Assembly (NCBI GenBank): GCA_052435735.1
Contig: JBQVNB010000006.1
Coordinates: forward strand, 62,001 to 126,000
Direction: 5' to 3'
Length of the DNA: 64,000 nt
From: Aliihoeflea sp052435735
GTDB taxonomy: Bacteria > Pseudomonadota > Alphaproteobacteria > Rhizobiales > Rhizobiaceae
Shown: piece after piece, positions 52,501 through 60,177 of the stretch
Layout of the letters: each line of letters begins with the position of its first letter
Numbering within the stretch: position 1 is the stretch's first letter
The notes under the pieces: generated by a model
What the model was told of the DNA's origin: nothing
The model's database searches: none
Seen by the model: the letters and a program-made list of their open reading frames with translations, nothing else
Program-made: the position numbers and the translations under genes

Positions 52501-54314
52501 TCGACCATCGCGACATCTTTATCGATCCCGATCCGGACATGGCGTCGTCCTTCGAAGAGCGGCAGCGCCTCTTCGACAAGGGCCAGTCGAGCTGGCAGGA
52601 CTACGACCGCGAAAAGCTGTCCGAAGGCGGCATCATCGTGTCGCGCAGCCAGAAGTCGATCGAGCTTTCGAAGGCTGCGGCCGCCGCGATCGGCCTTTCG
52701 TCGACGACGGCGACGCCGGTCGAGATCATGCGCGCGATCCTGATGGCGAAGGTAGACCTTCTCTGGTTCGGCGGCATCGGCACCTATGTGCGGGCAGAGG
52801 CGGAGAGCAATGCCGATGTCGGCGACAAGGCCAACGACACGCTGCGGATCACCGCCCGCGAAGTCGGCGCCAAGGTGATCGGCGAGGGCGCCAATCTCGG
52901 CGTCACCCAGCGCGCGCGCATCGAATACGGGATGAATGGCGGGCGCTGCAATTCGGACGCCATCGACAATTCGGCGGGCGTCAATTCGTCGGACGTCGAA
53001 GTGAACATCAAGATCGCGCTCGCCTCCGCGATGCGGGCGGGCGACCTGACGCGGCCCAACCGCGACAAGCTCCTGGCCGACATGACGGACGAGGTGGCGC
53101 ATCTGGTGCTTGCCAACAATTACCGGCAATCGCTGGCGATCTCGCTGACGGCGCTGCGCGGGGCGGCGGACCTCGGCTATCAGGAGCGTTTCATGGAGGC
53201 GCTGGAAGGGCGCGGGCTGCTCGACCGCGACGTCGAAGTGCTGCCCTCCGCCGCCGCGATGTCGGAGCGGGAAGCGCGTGGCGTCCCCCTCACGCGGGCC
53301 GAAATCGGCGTGCTGCTGGCCTATGCCAAGATCGTGCTTTTCGACGACATCGTGGCGAGCAAGGTGCCGGACGATCCGCATCTCGAAGCCGATCTTCTCG
53401 ACTATTTTCCGCAGAAGATGGTCAGGAAGTTCGCCGGGCCGATCAAGTCGCACCGGCTGCGCCGCGAGATCATCGCGACGCTGCTTGCCAACGAGGCGAT
53501 CAATCGCGGCGGGCCGTCCTTTGTCAGCCGCCTTCAGGATTTGACAGGGCGCTCGGCGGCGGAGGTGGTCGCGGCCTTTGCGGTCGTGCGCGACGGGTTC
53601 GACCTGCCGGAACTCTATCGCGAGATCGATGCGCTGGACGCCAAGATCGACGGGGCGACACAGCTCGAACTCTACCAGCAGGTCGGCCGGCTGGTGCATT
53701 CGGCGAGCGCCTGGTTCCTGAAGAACGACCTGACCTCCGATGCGATCGGCGCCGAGATCGAGGGGATGCAGGGCGCGCGCAAGGCGCTGGAGCCGAAGCT
53801 GGCGAAAATGCTGCCGCCGTTCACGCAGGAAAAGCAGGACGAGCGCATGGACGCTCTTCTCAAGGCCGGCGTGTCGCAGAAGCTCGCCGAGCGGATCGCG
53901 CAGCTTCACGTGACCGAACTCGTGCCCGACATCGCGCTGGTTGCCGAGACGGCGAAGGCGGAACTGGAGACGGCCGCGCGGGCCTTCTTCGTCGTCACTG
54001 ACGCTTTCCGGATCGGACGCATCGCGGATGCCGCGCGCTCGATCGCGCCGTCCGACTATTATGACGGGCTGGCGCTGGCGCGCGCGACCGACCAGATCAA
54101 CGCAGCGCGGCGAGGCATCGCGGCGGCAGCGCTGAGCGCGTTTCCGAAGGAAAAGGCCCCGGTGGAGGACTGGATCGAAGCGGGCGGGATGCGGATTTCG
54201 CGCACGCGCGACCGGCTGCAAAGCCTGACGGAAGGCGGCGACATCACCGTTTCGCGGCTGACCGTCGCGGCGGGACTGATGGCTGATCTGGCGGATGTGA
54301 CGGTGACGGGCTAG
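49536..54314 (+). CDS. gdhZ: NAD-specific glutamate dehydrogenase (180-kDa class)
   Basis: A 1592-residue enzyme of the large GDH class, which oxidises glutamate to 2-oxoglutarate and ammonia in catabolism. Regulatory ACT-like N-terminal part (about 1-680), then the catalytic core around 740-1200: LRFGAVARGGLRWSDRAQDYRTEVLGLVKAQ in order, the lysine-bearing VPVGAKGGF, VAADKGTATFSD, GGSAGYDHKKMGITARGAW and the NAD fold GDMSGDVFGNGML; WFGGIGTYVRA and GANLGVTQ follow. The C-terminal part is helical. Start at ATG 49536 behind GGGGAG; a GTG nine codons earlier is less likely. Normal length for alphaproteobacteria. Confidence 0.95.
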   Translation: MAVRKTATASKVKTEAGAEKLAGFFKARAPEEDREAYTSEAFATAGALAYRALKHHKRGDSLIVLDNEGEIERQGRAVTAITVINDNMPFLFDSVLAEITEQAGEAALVLHPVVLVRHEKKGVAELLGEAGSAKGDDATDRVSIIHVHVPKLTQDECEALKRGLEHVLAQVKLAVTNWRPMLARLDQAITEYRYQPVPIDKAQVGEAIAFLEWLRDDNFTFLGMRELRYSGGEETGTLERSPKGGLGILSDPEVRVLRRGGEPVTTTPEIRAFLYGPEALLVTKANAKSVVHRRIYLDYIGVKTFDQKGKLLGELRIVGLFTSTAYTRSVMKIPYLRSKAAAVIEKSGFDPSDHSGKALINVLESYPRDELFQISVPILRKHAEAILALGERPRVRALYRVDQFDRFVSAIVYVPRDRYDSDVRERIGQYLVKVFDGRLSAYYPAFPEGSLARVHFIIGRTSGKTPKVDPAELEAGMRDIVRTWDDALREEVTENRADPKLAALAAGFDQTYRNSFSAAVAMRDAAVISDIGDDRPIAIDFYREKPETASHAGLKIYHQGEPVALSKRVPLLENMGFRVISERTFEIARAGAKPVFLHDMELESGSGAEIDLADGGALLADVFLSVWNGQSDNDSYAALVQTAGLTARNIGLLRAYGRYLQQAGIPQNQEFVASVLNRYPAIAGHLIALFSARFDPERAENSEVSAQKAAESIETALESVPQIDDDAVIRRYLNLIQSTLRTNFYAPDKDGVSLALKLDSRAVRGLPAPRPWREIFVYGPEVEGVHLRFGAVARGGLRWSDRAQDYRTEVLGLVKAQQVKNAVIVPVGAKGGFFPKQLPVGGSRGEIFEAGKKAYINFITSLLSVTDNIEGDHVVPPADVVRHDRDDPYFVVAADKGTATFSDTANAISQAHGFWLDDAFASGGSAGYDHKKMGITARGAWEAVKRHFREMNRDIQTETFTVTGVGDMSGDVFGNGMLLSKATRLIAAFDHRDIFIDPDPDMASSFEERQRLFDKGQSSWQDYDREKLSEGGIIVSRSQKSIELSKAAAAAIGLSSTTATPVEIMRAILMAKVDLLWFGGIGTYVRAEAESNADVGDKANDTLRITAREVGAKVIGEGANLGVTQRARIEYGMNGGRCNSDAIDNSAGVNSSDVEVNIKIALASAMRAGDLTRPNRDKLLADMTDEVAHLVLANNYRQSLAISLTALRGAADLGYQERFMEALEGRGLLDRDVEVLPSAAAMSEREARGVPLTRAEIGVLLAYAKIVLFDDIVASKVPDDPHLEADLLDYFPQKMVRKFAGPIKSHRLRREIIATLLANEAINRGGPSFVSRLQDLTGRSAAEVVAAFAVVRDGFDLPELYREIDALDAKIDGATQLELYQQVGRLVHSASAWFLKNDLTSDAIGAEIEGMQGARKALEPKLAKMLPPFTQEKQDERMDALLKAGVSQKLAERIAQLHVTELVPDIALVAETAKAELETAARAFFVVTDAFRIGRIADAARSIAPSDYYDGLALARATDQINAARRGIAAAALSAFPKEKAPVEDWIEAGGMRISRTRDRLQSLTEGGDITVSRLTVAAGLMADLADVTVTG

Positions 54315-54337
54315 GCGCAGGATTCTTGGGGGGCGGA

Positions 54338-55723
54338 ATGGACGGGACTATCGAGGCGCGGGCGCCGAAACGTGCTATCTGGGGCTGGATGTTCTTCGAC
54401 TGGGCGCAGCAGCCCTTCCACACGCTGATCATCACCTTCGTCTTCGCACCCTATTTCGCCGCCGCCGTCGCGCCCGATGCGGCGCGGGGGCAGGAATTGT
54501 GGGGCTATGCGACGGGTATCGGCGGGCTGCTGATCGCCTTTTCTTCGCCCGTTCTCGGCGCGATCGCCGATGCGAGCGGGCCGCGCAAGCCGTGGATCGC
54601 GGTGTTTTCCGTCATCGGCATCGTCGGCTGCTGGATGCTGTGGTTCGCCGCGCCGGGCATGAGCGACCTGACGTGGATATTGATCATTATCGCGGTTGCG
54701 GTGTTCGGCATGGAATATGCCGCCGTCTTCAACAATGCGATGATGCCGACGCTGGTGCCGCGCTCCGAACTCGGCCGACTGTCCGGCTCGGCCTGGGGGC
54801 TCGGCTATGTCGGCGGGCTGATCTCGCTGATCATGGTGCTCGGCTTCATGTCGGCCTCGCCGGAAACAGGGCGAACGCTGATCGGGCTGGAACCGGTGCT
54901 CGGGCTCGACCCGGCGATGCGCGAGGGCGACCGGGCGGCGGGGCCTTTGACGGCGCTCTGGTATCTCGTCTTCATCATCCCGATGTTCCTCTTCACCCCC
55001 GACGTGACGCGCAAGCCGGCGATCAAGGGCGCGGTGCGCGACGGGCTGTCGAAACTGAAACAGACGTTGAAGCGCTTGCCGTCCGAGCGCAGCTATTTCT
55101 CGTTCCTCATCTCGTCGATGTTTTATCGCGATGGCCTCAACGCGCTTTACGCCTTCGGCGGCATCTATGCGGCCGGCGTGCTGGGACTTTCGATCATCCA
55201 GATCGGCATCTTCGGCATCCTCTCCAACATCACAGGCGCGATCGGCGCCTATGTCGGCGGGCGGATGGACCAGCGCTTCGGACCGAAGATCGTCGTGGCG
55301 TGGTCGGCGGTGATCCTCGCGCTTTGCTGCGCGCTCATCATCTCGACGACGCAGACGCAGGTGTTGTTCACGACCGTAGCCGAGGGCAGCGGGTTGCCGG
55401 TGCTGGTGTTCTATTTCGCCGGCTGCCTGATCGGGGCGGCAGGCGGGTCGATCCAGGCTGCCTCGCGCACGCTTCTCGTCGATCAGGTCGACACCGACCG
55501 GGTGACGGAAGCCTTCGGGCTCTATGCGCTGTCGGGCAAGGCGACGAGCTTCATCGGGCCGCTGTCGATCGCGCTGGTGACCGGCTGGGCGGCGTCGCAG
55601 GCCTTCGGCCTTTCGCCGGTGGACTCGCAGCGCGTCGGCGTGATGCCGATCATCGCGCTCTTCATCATCGGGCTGGCGCTCTTGCCCTTCGTGAAAAGCC
55701 GGCATCGGGAAGTCGCCGCGTAA
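54338..55723 (+). CDS. UMF1/Atg22-type MFS transporter
   Basis: A 461-residue membrane protein with 11-12 helices in the UMF1 (Atg22-like) group: WGWMFFDWAQQPFHTLIITFVFAPYFA, FSSPVLGAIADASGPRKPWIA, FNNAMMPTLVPRSELGRLSGSAWGLGYVGGL and AASRTLLVDQVDTDRVTEAFGLYALSGKATSFIGP are diagnostic, each read in order. In fungi the family exports vacuolar amino acids; the bacterial substrate is unknown. It starts 23 bp after gdhZ in the same direction, so an amino-acid role coupled to glutamate catabolism is possible. Confidence 0.9.
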   Translation: MDGTIEARAPKRAIWGWMFFDWAQQPFHTLIITFVFAPYFAAAVAPDAARGQELWGYATGIGGLLIAFSSPVLGAIADASGPRKPWIAVFSVIGIVGCWMLWFAAPGMSDLTWILIIIAVAVFGMEYAAVFNNAMMPTLVPRSELGRLSGSAWGLGYVGGLISLIMVLGFMSASPETGRTLIGLEPVLGLDPAMREGDRAAGPLTALWYLVFIIPMFLFTPDVTRKPAIKGAVRDGLSKLKQTLKRLPSERSYFSFLISSMFYRDGLNALYAFGGIYAAGVLGLSIIQIGIFGILSNITGAIGAYVGGRMDQRFGPKIVVAWSAVILALCCALIISTTQTQVLFTTVAEGSGLPVLVFYFAGCLIGAAGGSIQAASRTLLVDQVDTDRVTEAFGLYALSGKATSFIGPLSIALVTGWAASQAFGLSPVDSQRVGVMPIIALFIIGLALLPFVKSRHREVAA

Positions 55724-55736
55724 GGGGCTTGCCATC

Positions 55737-55763
55737 GTGGGGCATGGATCCCACATTGGGATC
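55737..55763 (+). promoter_or_regulatory. Alternative hairpins in the leader of the 22-codon gene
   Basis: Two mutually exclusive stems: GTGGG (55737-55741) with CCCAC (55750-55754), and the perfect GATCCCA-CAT-TGGGATC (55747-55763). GGATC at 55759-55763 can also pair with GATCC (55788-55792), part of the ribosome site of the small gene. This is the layout of a translational switch; it is a prediction. Confidence 0.4.
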
Positions 55764-55793
55764 GTGTTCAACGAACTGAAAGGAGGTGATCCG

Positions 55794-55862
55794 ATGTCGA
55801 GTGTTATCGTTAGCCGTAGCGTGGCCCGAGCGGATTGCCCTTTCGGGAAGCAGCCTTCCTGA
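55794..55862 (+). CDS. 22-residue small protein with an extreme ribosome-binding site
   Basis: A 23-codon frame (starts MSSVIVSRS, ends CPFGKQPS) preceded at ideal spacing by AAAGGAGGTGATCC, which is complementary to the whole 3' end of 16S rRNA and far longer than any other site in the window. It has one Cys, a basic middle part and no membrane segment. A strong terminator ends the transcript 60 bp on. It has no family I recognise. It might be a real small protein, a regulatory leader or a ribosome-binding RNA. It lies alone between the UMF1 carrier and a minus-strand TadG gene. Confidence 0.6.
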   Translation: MSSVIVSRSVARADCPFGKQPS

Positions 55863-55920
55863 CGGGGTTGATGCGCGGCCGGTCGTGATCCGGATGCCGC
55901 GCTGCGGATAAGAGACACGG

Positions 55921-55952
55921 AAGGGCCGGTCGGCGAGACCGGCCCTTTTTTT
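55921..55952 (+). terminator. Rho-independent terminator after the small gene
   Basis: An 11-bp perfect stem (AAGGGCCGGTC / GACCGGCCCTT) with loop GGCGA and a run of seven T (55946-55952). It points in the plus direction and closes the small-gene transcript. The convergent TadG gene ends six bases further on. Confidence 0.95.
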
Positions 55953-55957
55953 GTTGG

Positions 55958-57316
55958 CTATTTGGTGAGTGTCAGCGTTTCGATGTTGCTCGCGATGTCC
56001 TGAAACGCTGCGTCGAGTTCGACGCCGTTGGCCGTGTCGTAAAAGTGGCGGATTCGGCCGGTGTCCGGCGAGGCGCAGGCGGACATGGTTTCGCGGGCGT
56101 TCTGGTCCTGAAGCTGAAACCCGATGGTGAAGATTTCGATGCCTTGCGCGCGCATCTCTCGGCAGAGGATCTTGGCCTCATTGCGGGTCGTGGCCTTGCC
56201 GCGGCCATTGTAGATTTCGGAGGTCTGGCGCGCATCGAAATAGGAAAGGTTGAATTCGCCGTCCGTCATCAGGATCGCATATTTTTGCACGTCGTCCGAC
56301 GGCTTCATGGGACGCGATTTAGCCGGCAGTACATTCGCCCAGCGCTCCGAAAGCATGTACCACGTCCATTGCACGCCGATATGGCCACCGGTGCCGCCGA
56401 CGGCATTGAAGCCGTCGATCGCCGCATGGAGCGCCCTGGCGTCGTTCGTCAGGGGGACGACCGCCACCGAGGGGCACGTGCGTCTGGCGTCGTTGCCGTC
56501 ATATCTCCGGATGAAGTCGTCGATGAGAAAATCCCGGTTCACCATGGAGACGTCAGGGCCGTCATCCAAGTAGCGGAAATCACCTTTGCGCTCGGTCGCG
56601 CAATTGTCCGGACGGGAGGCCGAAACCGCGCGGGGTGCGATGTTAGACGGCGCCTGCACGCGTTCCCCGGCGTTGCGCTCGACATAGACGCTGGACGCTG
56701 CGAGCGTGCCGGCGTTGACCGAATTGGCATAGGGCACGATGGAAATGCGCACGCGCTCCTGACCGGGCCGCTGGTTGCGCAAGAAGCTGTCGACCGCGTT
56801 CTTGGCAGCCGTCTTCAAATCCCTGATCTTGCTGCCCGCCATCGAGCCGGTGACGTCGAGCATCATCGCGACCTCGATCCGGCGGTCGGCGTAGAGCGCG
56901 GCGGTGGTGGCGGCGACGTCGCGGGTCTTTTCCGCGCCGAAGAGCGGGAAGGCGAGGTCGATATTGGCCTTGGCGGTCGCCGCCACGGTGCGGGCGGTGC
57001 GGTCGACGGTCAGCGTCTCCAGCGTGACCGCGCCGTCGCGGGCGAAAGCGCCGCCGCCATTGGCGATGAGGAACGCCTCGACCGAGGCGCGGGCGTCGGC
57101 CTCGGCGATCACGCCGGTCGTCAGGTCGCGGGCGGTGGAGGCGACGGCGGCGTCGAGCGCGTTCTGCAGCGCCGACTTGGTGTTCATGAGCTGTGCCGTG
57201 TTGACGCCGAAGCCGGCGCCGACCGCCAGCATGGACAGGGCCGCGCCCGTCAGGATCGCGAAGTTGCCGCGCCGGTCGGACATGAACCGCGTCAAGATGT
57301 TCGAAAACCGTGCCAT
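55958..57316 (-). CDS. TadG-like pilus assembly protein with VWA domain
   Basis: A 452-residue protein. The N terminus is the TadE/TadG type (SDRRGNFAILTGAALSMLAVGAGFGVNTAQLMNTKSALQNALDAAV in order, one membrane helix), followed by a pseudopilin-like region and, from about residue 150, a von Willebrand A domain with an intact metal site (MLDVTGSMAGSK, D-x-T-x-S) and ILMTDGEFN. Such proteins help assemble Tad/Flp pili or act in the envelope; the rest of a tad locus is not in the window, so it is an orphan. ATG with GGAGAGACGG. Confidence 0.85.
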   Translation of the reverse strand: MARFSNILTRFMSDRRGNFAILTGAALSMLAVGAGFGVNTAQLMNTKSALQNALDAAVASTARDLTTGVIAEADARASVEAFLIANGGGAFARDGAVTLETLTVDRTARTVAATAKANIDLAFPLFGAEKTRDVAATTAALYADRRIEVAMMLDVTGSMAGSKIRDLKTAAKNAVDSFLRNQRPGQERVRISIVPYANSVNAGTLAASSVYVERNAGERVQAPSNIAPRAVSASRPDNCATERKGDFRYLDDGPDVSMVNRDFLIDDFIRRYDGNDARRTCPSVAVVPLTNDARALHAAIDGFNAVGGTGGHIGVQWTWYMLSERWANVLPAKSRPMKPSDDVQKYAILMTDGEFNLSYFDARQTSEIYNGRGKATTRNEAKILCREMRAQGIEIFTIGFQLQDQNARETMSACASPDTGRIRHFYDTANGVELDAAFQDIASNIETLTLTK

Positions 57317-57442
57317 CCGTCTCTCCTCGTCGGCCGCCGCGGCCGGTTGCGGAAGGAGGTGCAGGATCGACGCCAGAAAACGGAATTTCGGCGGGTGGCG
57401 AGGCTAAGGATCTGAAAGTATTATCGTTTACCCGAAGTTAGG

Positions 57443-57458
57443 GTTAGCATCCGGTTAA
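57443..57458 (-). promoter_or_regulatory. CtrA-like box upstream of the TadG gene
   Basis: On the minus strand TTAA-CCGGATG-CTAAC differs from TTAA-N7-TTAAC by one base. It lies 127 bp before the TadG start. Pilus genes are CtrA targets in Caulobacter, which makes it plausible. Confidence 0.35.
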
Positions 57459-57520
57459 TATTCGCGTGGGGATTTTGCGGGCGTCCCGCTCCGGCGTCGC
57501 CGCTGTCCCGTTTCGGGACG

Positions 57521-57942
57521 TCAGTTGCACCAGGAGGCGCGGGCTTTGCCGTCATAGGGGCGGACGAGGCCGACCTCGAGGAGGCGCTCGACGATCGCGT
57601 CGCCTTCCGGTGTCTCGATGTCGGCGACGACGCGGCCGAAGAACTTGTCGCCATCGACGTTGCGGACGTGGAAAGCGCCGGCGGCGAGCAGGTCGGCAAG
57701 AGTGTCGCGTGCGTCGAGCGCCGCCAGCTTTTCCGCATCGCAGCGCGAGCGCAGTTCGGGCGCGTCGATGCCGCGCAGGCGGACGGACACGCGCACCGTG
57801 TGGCCCGGCCAGACATGGACGTCGGCCTCGACCGTATCGCCGTCGATGACGCGCACCAGGCTCGCACGGACGGGACCGGCGATTTCGGCGGCGTGGGCCG
57901 GGAGGCGAAAAGCGCCAGAAACAAGATAGGAATAGAAGCCAT
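57521..57942 (-). pseudogene. Thermonuclease-like (SNase) secreted protein with frameshifted signal peptide
   Basis: The SNase domain is complete in one frame: VRVIDGDTVEADV, VRLRGIDAPELRSRC (Arg and the Asp-Glu pair of the active site), DGDKFFGRVVADI with the second Arg, to WCN. Upstream the hydrophobic start MASIPILFLALFA is in the neighbouring frame, while the cleavage part LPAHAAEIAG is in the SNase frame. Adding one G to the GG at about 57904-57905 joins them into a textbook signal peptide. As read, translation from the ATG at 57949 in the SNase frame would give a poor leader (MPYGFYSYLVSGAF). Hence a frameshifted gene, or a sequencing error. Confidence 0.65.
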
Positions 57943-57981
57943 ACGGCATTTATTCCTATATTGGTCGATCTGGCAAGAGGT

Positions 57982-58857
57982 TCAGGCGGAAAGGCTGAGC
58001 GGGGCGTCGGCGGCGCGGGGCGCGCGGCGAAGTTCGGTGGCCATCGGCTCGGACTTCTGCTCGTAGGTCCATACCTCGAACTTCAACAATTGATGGGCGC
58101 CGAATGTGTGGACGATCGGCACGTCGGTGGCGTCGCGGCCGCGCGCGAGGACCACGCGCCCGGTGCGTGGCACGTTGTGGCGCGCGTCGAACGTGTACCA
58201 GCCGCCTTCGAGATAGACCTCGAACCAGGCGGAGAAGTCCATCGGGGCGAGATCGGCGGGCACATTGATGTCGCCGAGATAGCCGGTTGCGTAGCGAGCC
58301 GGGATGTTCATCGCGCGGCAGAGGGTCACGGCGAGATGGGCGAAGTCGCGGCACACGCCCACGCGCTCGTCATAGGCCTGGCCGGCGGTGCGGCTGGCGC
58401 GCGCATAGCCGTAGCTGAACGAGATGCGGTTGTGGACGAAATCGCAGATCGCCTGCACGCGCTGCCAGCCCGGCTTGACGTTGCCGAACAATTGCCAGGC
58501 GATCGGCGTCATCAGGTCGGTCTCGCAATAGCGGCTACCGAGAAGATAGATCAGTGCGTCGGCGGGCAGGTGGTCGACCGGGACTTCGCCGGCATCCTCG
58601 GCGATCACGTCCGCCTTGCCTGAATCCTCGACCACGGCATCGTAGCGCACGGTGAACTCGCCCTGGGGGGCGACGAGGCGGCGGCAGCGATTGCCGAACT
58701 GATCGACATAGGTGCGCATCGGCACCATCGGATGCGAGGTGACGCCGCTTTGCCAGCGGATGTCTGCCCGGCGATCGGGGTGGAGGTCGAGCGAGAGGAT
58801 CATCGGGGTCGGCTGCGCGCAGGAAATCCCGATTTCGTAACCCAGACGGATCAGCAT
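57982..58857 (-). CDS. Transglutaminase-like protein
   Basis: A 291-residue member of the bacterial transglutaminase-like superfamily: an N-terminal beta domain (LIRLGYEIGISCAQPTPMILSL in order) and the papain-like core with the Cys in ERVGVCRDFAHLAVTLCRAMNIPARYATGYLG. The second motif is MDFSAWFEVYLEGGWYTFDARHN; the usual H-A-W has Ser in place of His, with a His further on in ARHN, as in this rhizobial subgroup. Protease, peptidase or cross-linking activity cannot be chosen. No signal peptide. ATG at 58857 behind AAAGG. Confidence 0.85.
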   Translation of the reverse strand: MLIRLGYEIGISCAQPTPMILSLDLHPDRRADIRWQSGVTSHPMVPMRTYVDQFGNRCRRLVAPQGEFTVRYDAVVEDSGKADVIAEDAGEVPVDHLPADALIYLLGSRYCETDLMTPIAWQLFGNVKPGWQRVQAICDFVHNRISFSYGYARASRTAGQAYDERVGVCRDFAHLAVTLCRAMNIPARYATGYLGDINVPADLAPMDFSAWFEVYLEGGWYTFDARHNVPRTGRVVLARGRDATDVPIVHTFGAHQLLKFEVWTYEQKSEPMATELRRAPRAADAPLSLSA

Positions 58858-58952
58858 GGCACAACCTTTCGTGGTAGATGTCGTGTGCCTAACGCCGGCT
58901 CGTGCCCGCCTGTTCCTTCCGCGACGCTGCAATTCGTGAGGTCGTCGATAGA

Positions 58953-59150
58953 TTAGAAATCGCTTGCGCGACCCTTCACTTCCCAGTCGCCGTAGCGGGC
59001 CGGATCGCGCCCGCCGCGGCCGCCTTTTTCGATCGGCAGATCGGCCTCGGCGGCATCATATTCGCGCCGGCGCGCTTCGGCCTCGGCCAGCGCGCGGCGG
59101 GCGGCTTCGGTGAGAATGCGAGGGGCAGGGGCGTCGGCGGGGTCAAACAT
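58953..59150 (-). CDS. DUF1674 (SDHAF4-like) protein
   Basis: A 65-residue protein ending in the DUF1674 signature EKGGRGGRDPARYGDWEVKGRASDF (read in order), which is shared with the succinate dehydrogenase assembly factor SDHAF4 of mitochondria. The family protects flavinated SdhA in eukaryotes; in alphaproteobacteria the role is presumed similar. The ATG at 59150 is chosen from a longer open frame because it begins the conserved part. Confidence 0.85.
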   Translation of the reverse strand: MFDPADAPAPRILTEAARRALAEAEARRREYDAAEADLPIEKGGRGGRDPARYGDWEVKGRASDF

Positions 59151-59256
59151 GGGGTCTTCAAGGCTGCGATATTGAAACAAGGGCTTGATCTTCCCATCAT
59201 ATAAGCCGCATTCACGCGCTTTGCGACCGCCCGACGAACGAGGACAGGACAACGAG

Positions 59257-60177
59257 ATGAACATCATGCGCACCGCCATGCTTCTGGCGTTCATGACCGC
59301 GCTCTTCATGGGCGTCGGCTACCTGATCGGCGGCTCGGGCGGCATGATGATCGCCTTCCTCGTCGCGGCGGCGATGAACCTCTTTTCCTACTGGAACTCC
59401 GACAAGATGGTGTTGCGGATGCACAATGCCGTCGAGGTCGACGAGCGTTCGGCGCCCGAATATTACGGCATGGTGCGCGAACTCGCGGCGCGGGCGCAGC
59501 TTCCGATGCCGAAGGTCTATCTGATCCGCGAGGACCAGCCGAACGCCTTCGCCACCGGCCGCAACCCGCAGAACGCTGCCGTCGCGGCGACGACGGGGCT
59601 GCTCGACCGGCTCTCCTATGACGAGGTGGCGGGCGTGATGGCGCACGAACTGGCGCATGTGCAGAACCGCGACACGCTGACCATGACGATCACGGCGACG
59701 ATCGCCGGTGCGATCTCGATGCTGGCCAATTTCGCGTTCTTTTTTCGCGGCAACAACAACAATCCGCTCGGCTTCATCGGCGTGCTGGTCGCGATGATCG
59801 TCGCGCCGCTGGCGGCGATGATGGTGCAGATGGCGATCAGCCGCACGCGCGAATATGCGGCCGACCGGCGCGGCGCGGAGATCTGCGGCAGCCCGCAATC
59901 GCTCGCCTCGGCCTTGAACAAGATCGCGAGTTCCGCAGGCCGCCTGCGCAACGACAATGCCGAGCGCAACCCGGCGACGGCGCACATGTTCATCATCAAT
60001 CCGCTCTCCGGCGAGAAGATGGACAATCTCTTTTCCACCCATCCCGACACGCAGAACCGCATCGCCGCGCTGATGAAGATGCAGGGCGAGTTCGCGCCGC
60101 AGGCCGCGGCTGCGACCTCAGCCAGCGGTCCGTGGGGCGGCAATTCGCCCTCCGGCCCGCGGGGTCCGTGGTCGTGA
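59257..60177 (+). CDS. htpX: Membrane-bound zinc metalloprotease HtpX
   Basis: A 306-residue M48 protease that degrades damaged membrane proteins. Two N-terminal helices (LLAFMTALFMGVGYLIGG and MIAFLVAAAMNLFSYWNS), zinc motif MAHELAHVQNRDT (HELAH at 130-134), two further helices, and the third zinc ligand in SRTREYAADRRGAE. The C-terminal tail is Ala/Gly/Pro-rich. The stop overlaps the rsmB start (GTGA). It is upstream of rsmB as in many Hyphomicrobiales. Confidence 0.95.
   Translation: MNIMRTAMLLAFMTALFMGVGYLIGGSGGMMIAFLVAAAMNLFSYWNSDKMVLRMHNAVEVDERSAPEYYGMVRELAARAQLPMPKVYLIREDQPNAFATGRNPQNAAVAATTGLLDRLSYDEVAGVMAHELAHVQNRDTLTMTITATIAGAISMLANFAFFFRGNNNNPLGFIGVLVAMIVAPLAAMMVQMAISRTREYAADRRGAEICGSPQSLASALNKIASSAGRLRNDNAERNPATAHMFIINPLSGEKMDNLFSTHPDTQNRIAALMKMQGEFAPQAAAATSASGPWGGNSPSGPRGPWS

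Noticed and set aside
51648..54221. 857-codon open frame antisense to the glutamate dehydrogenase
   Set aside because: Same cause: codon bias of the sense gene keeps the antisense frame open; no ribosome site or motif.
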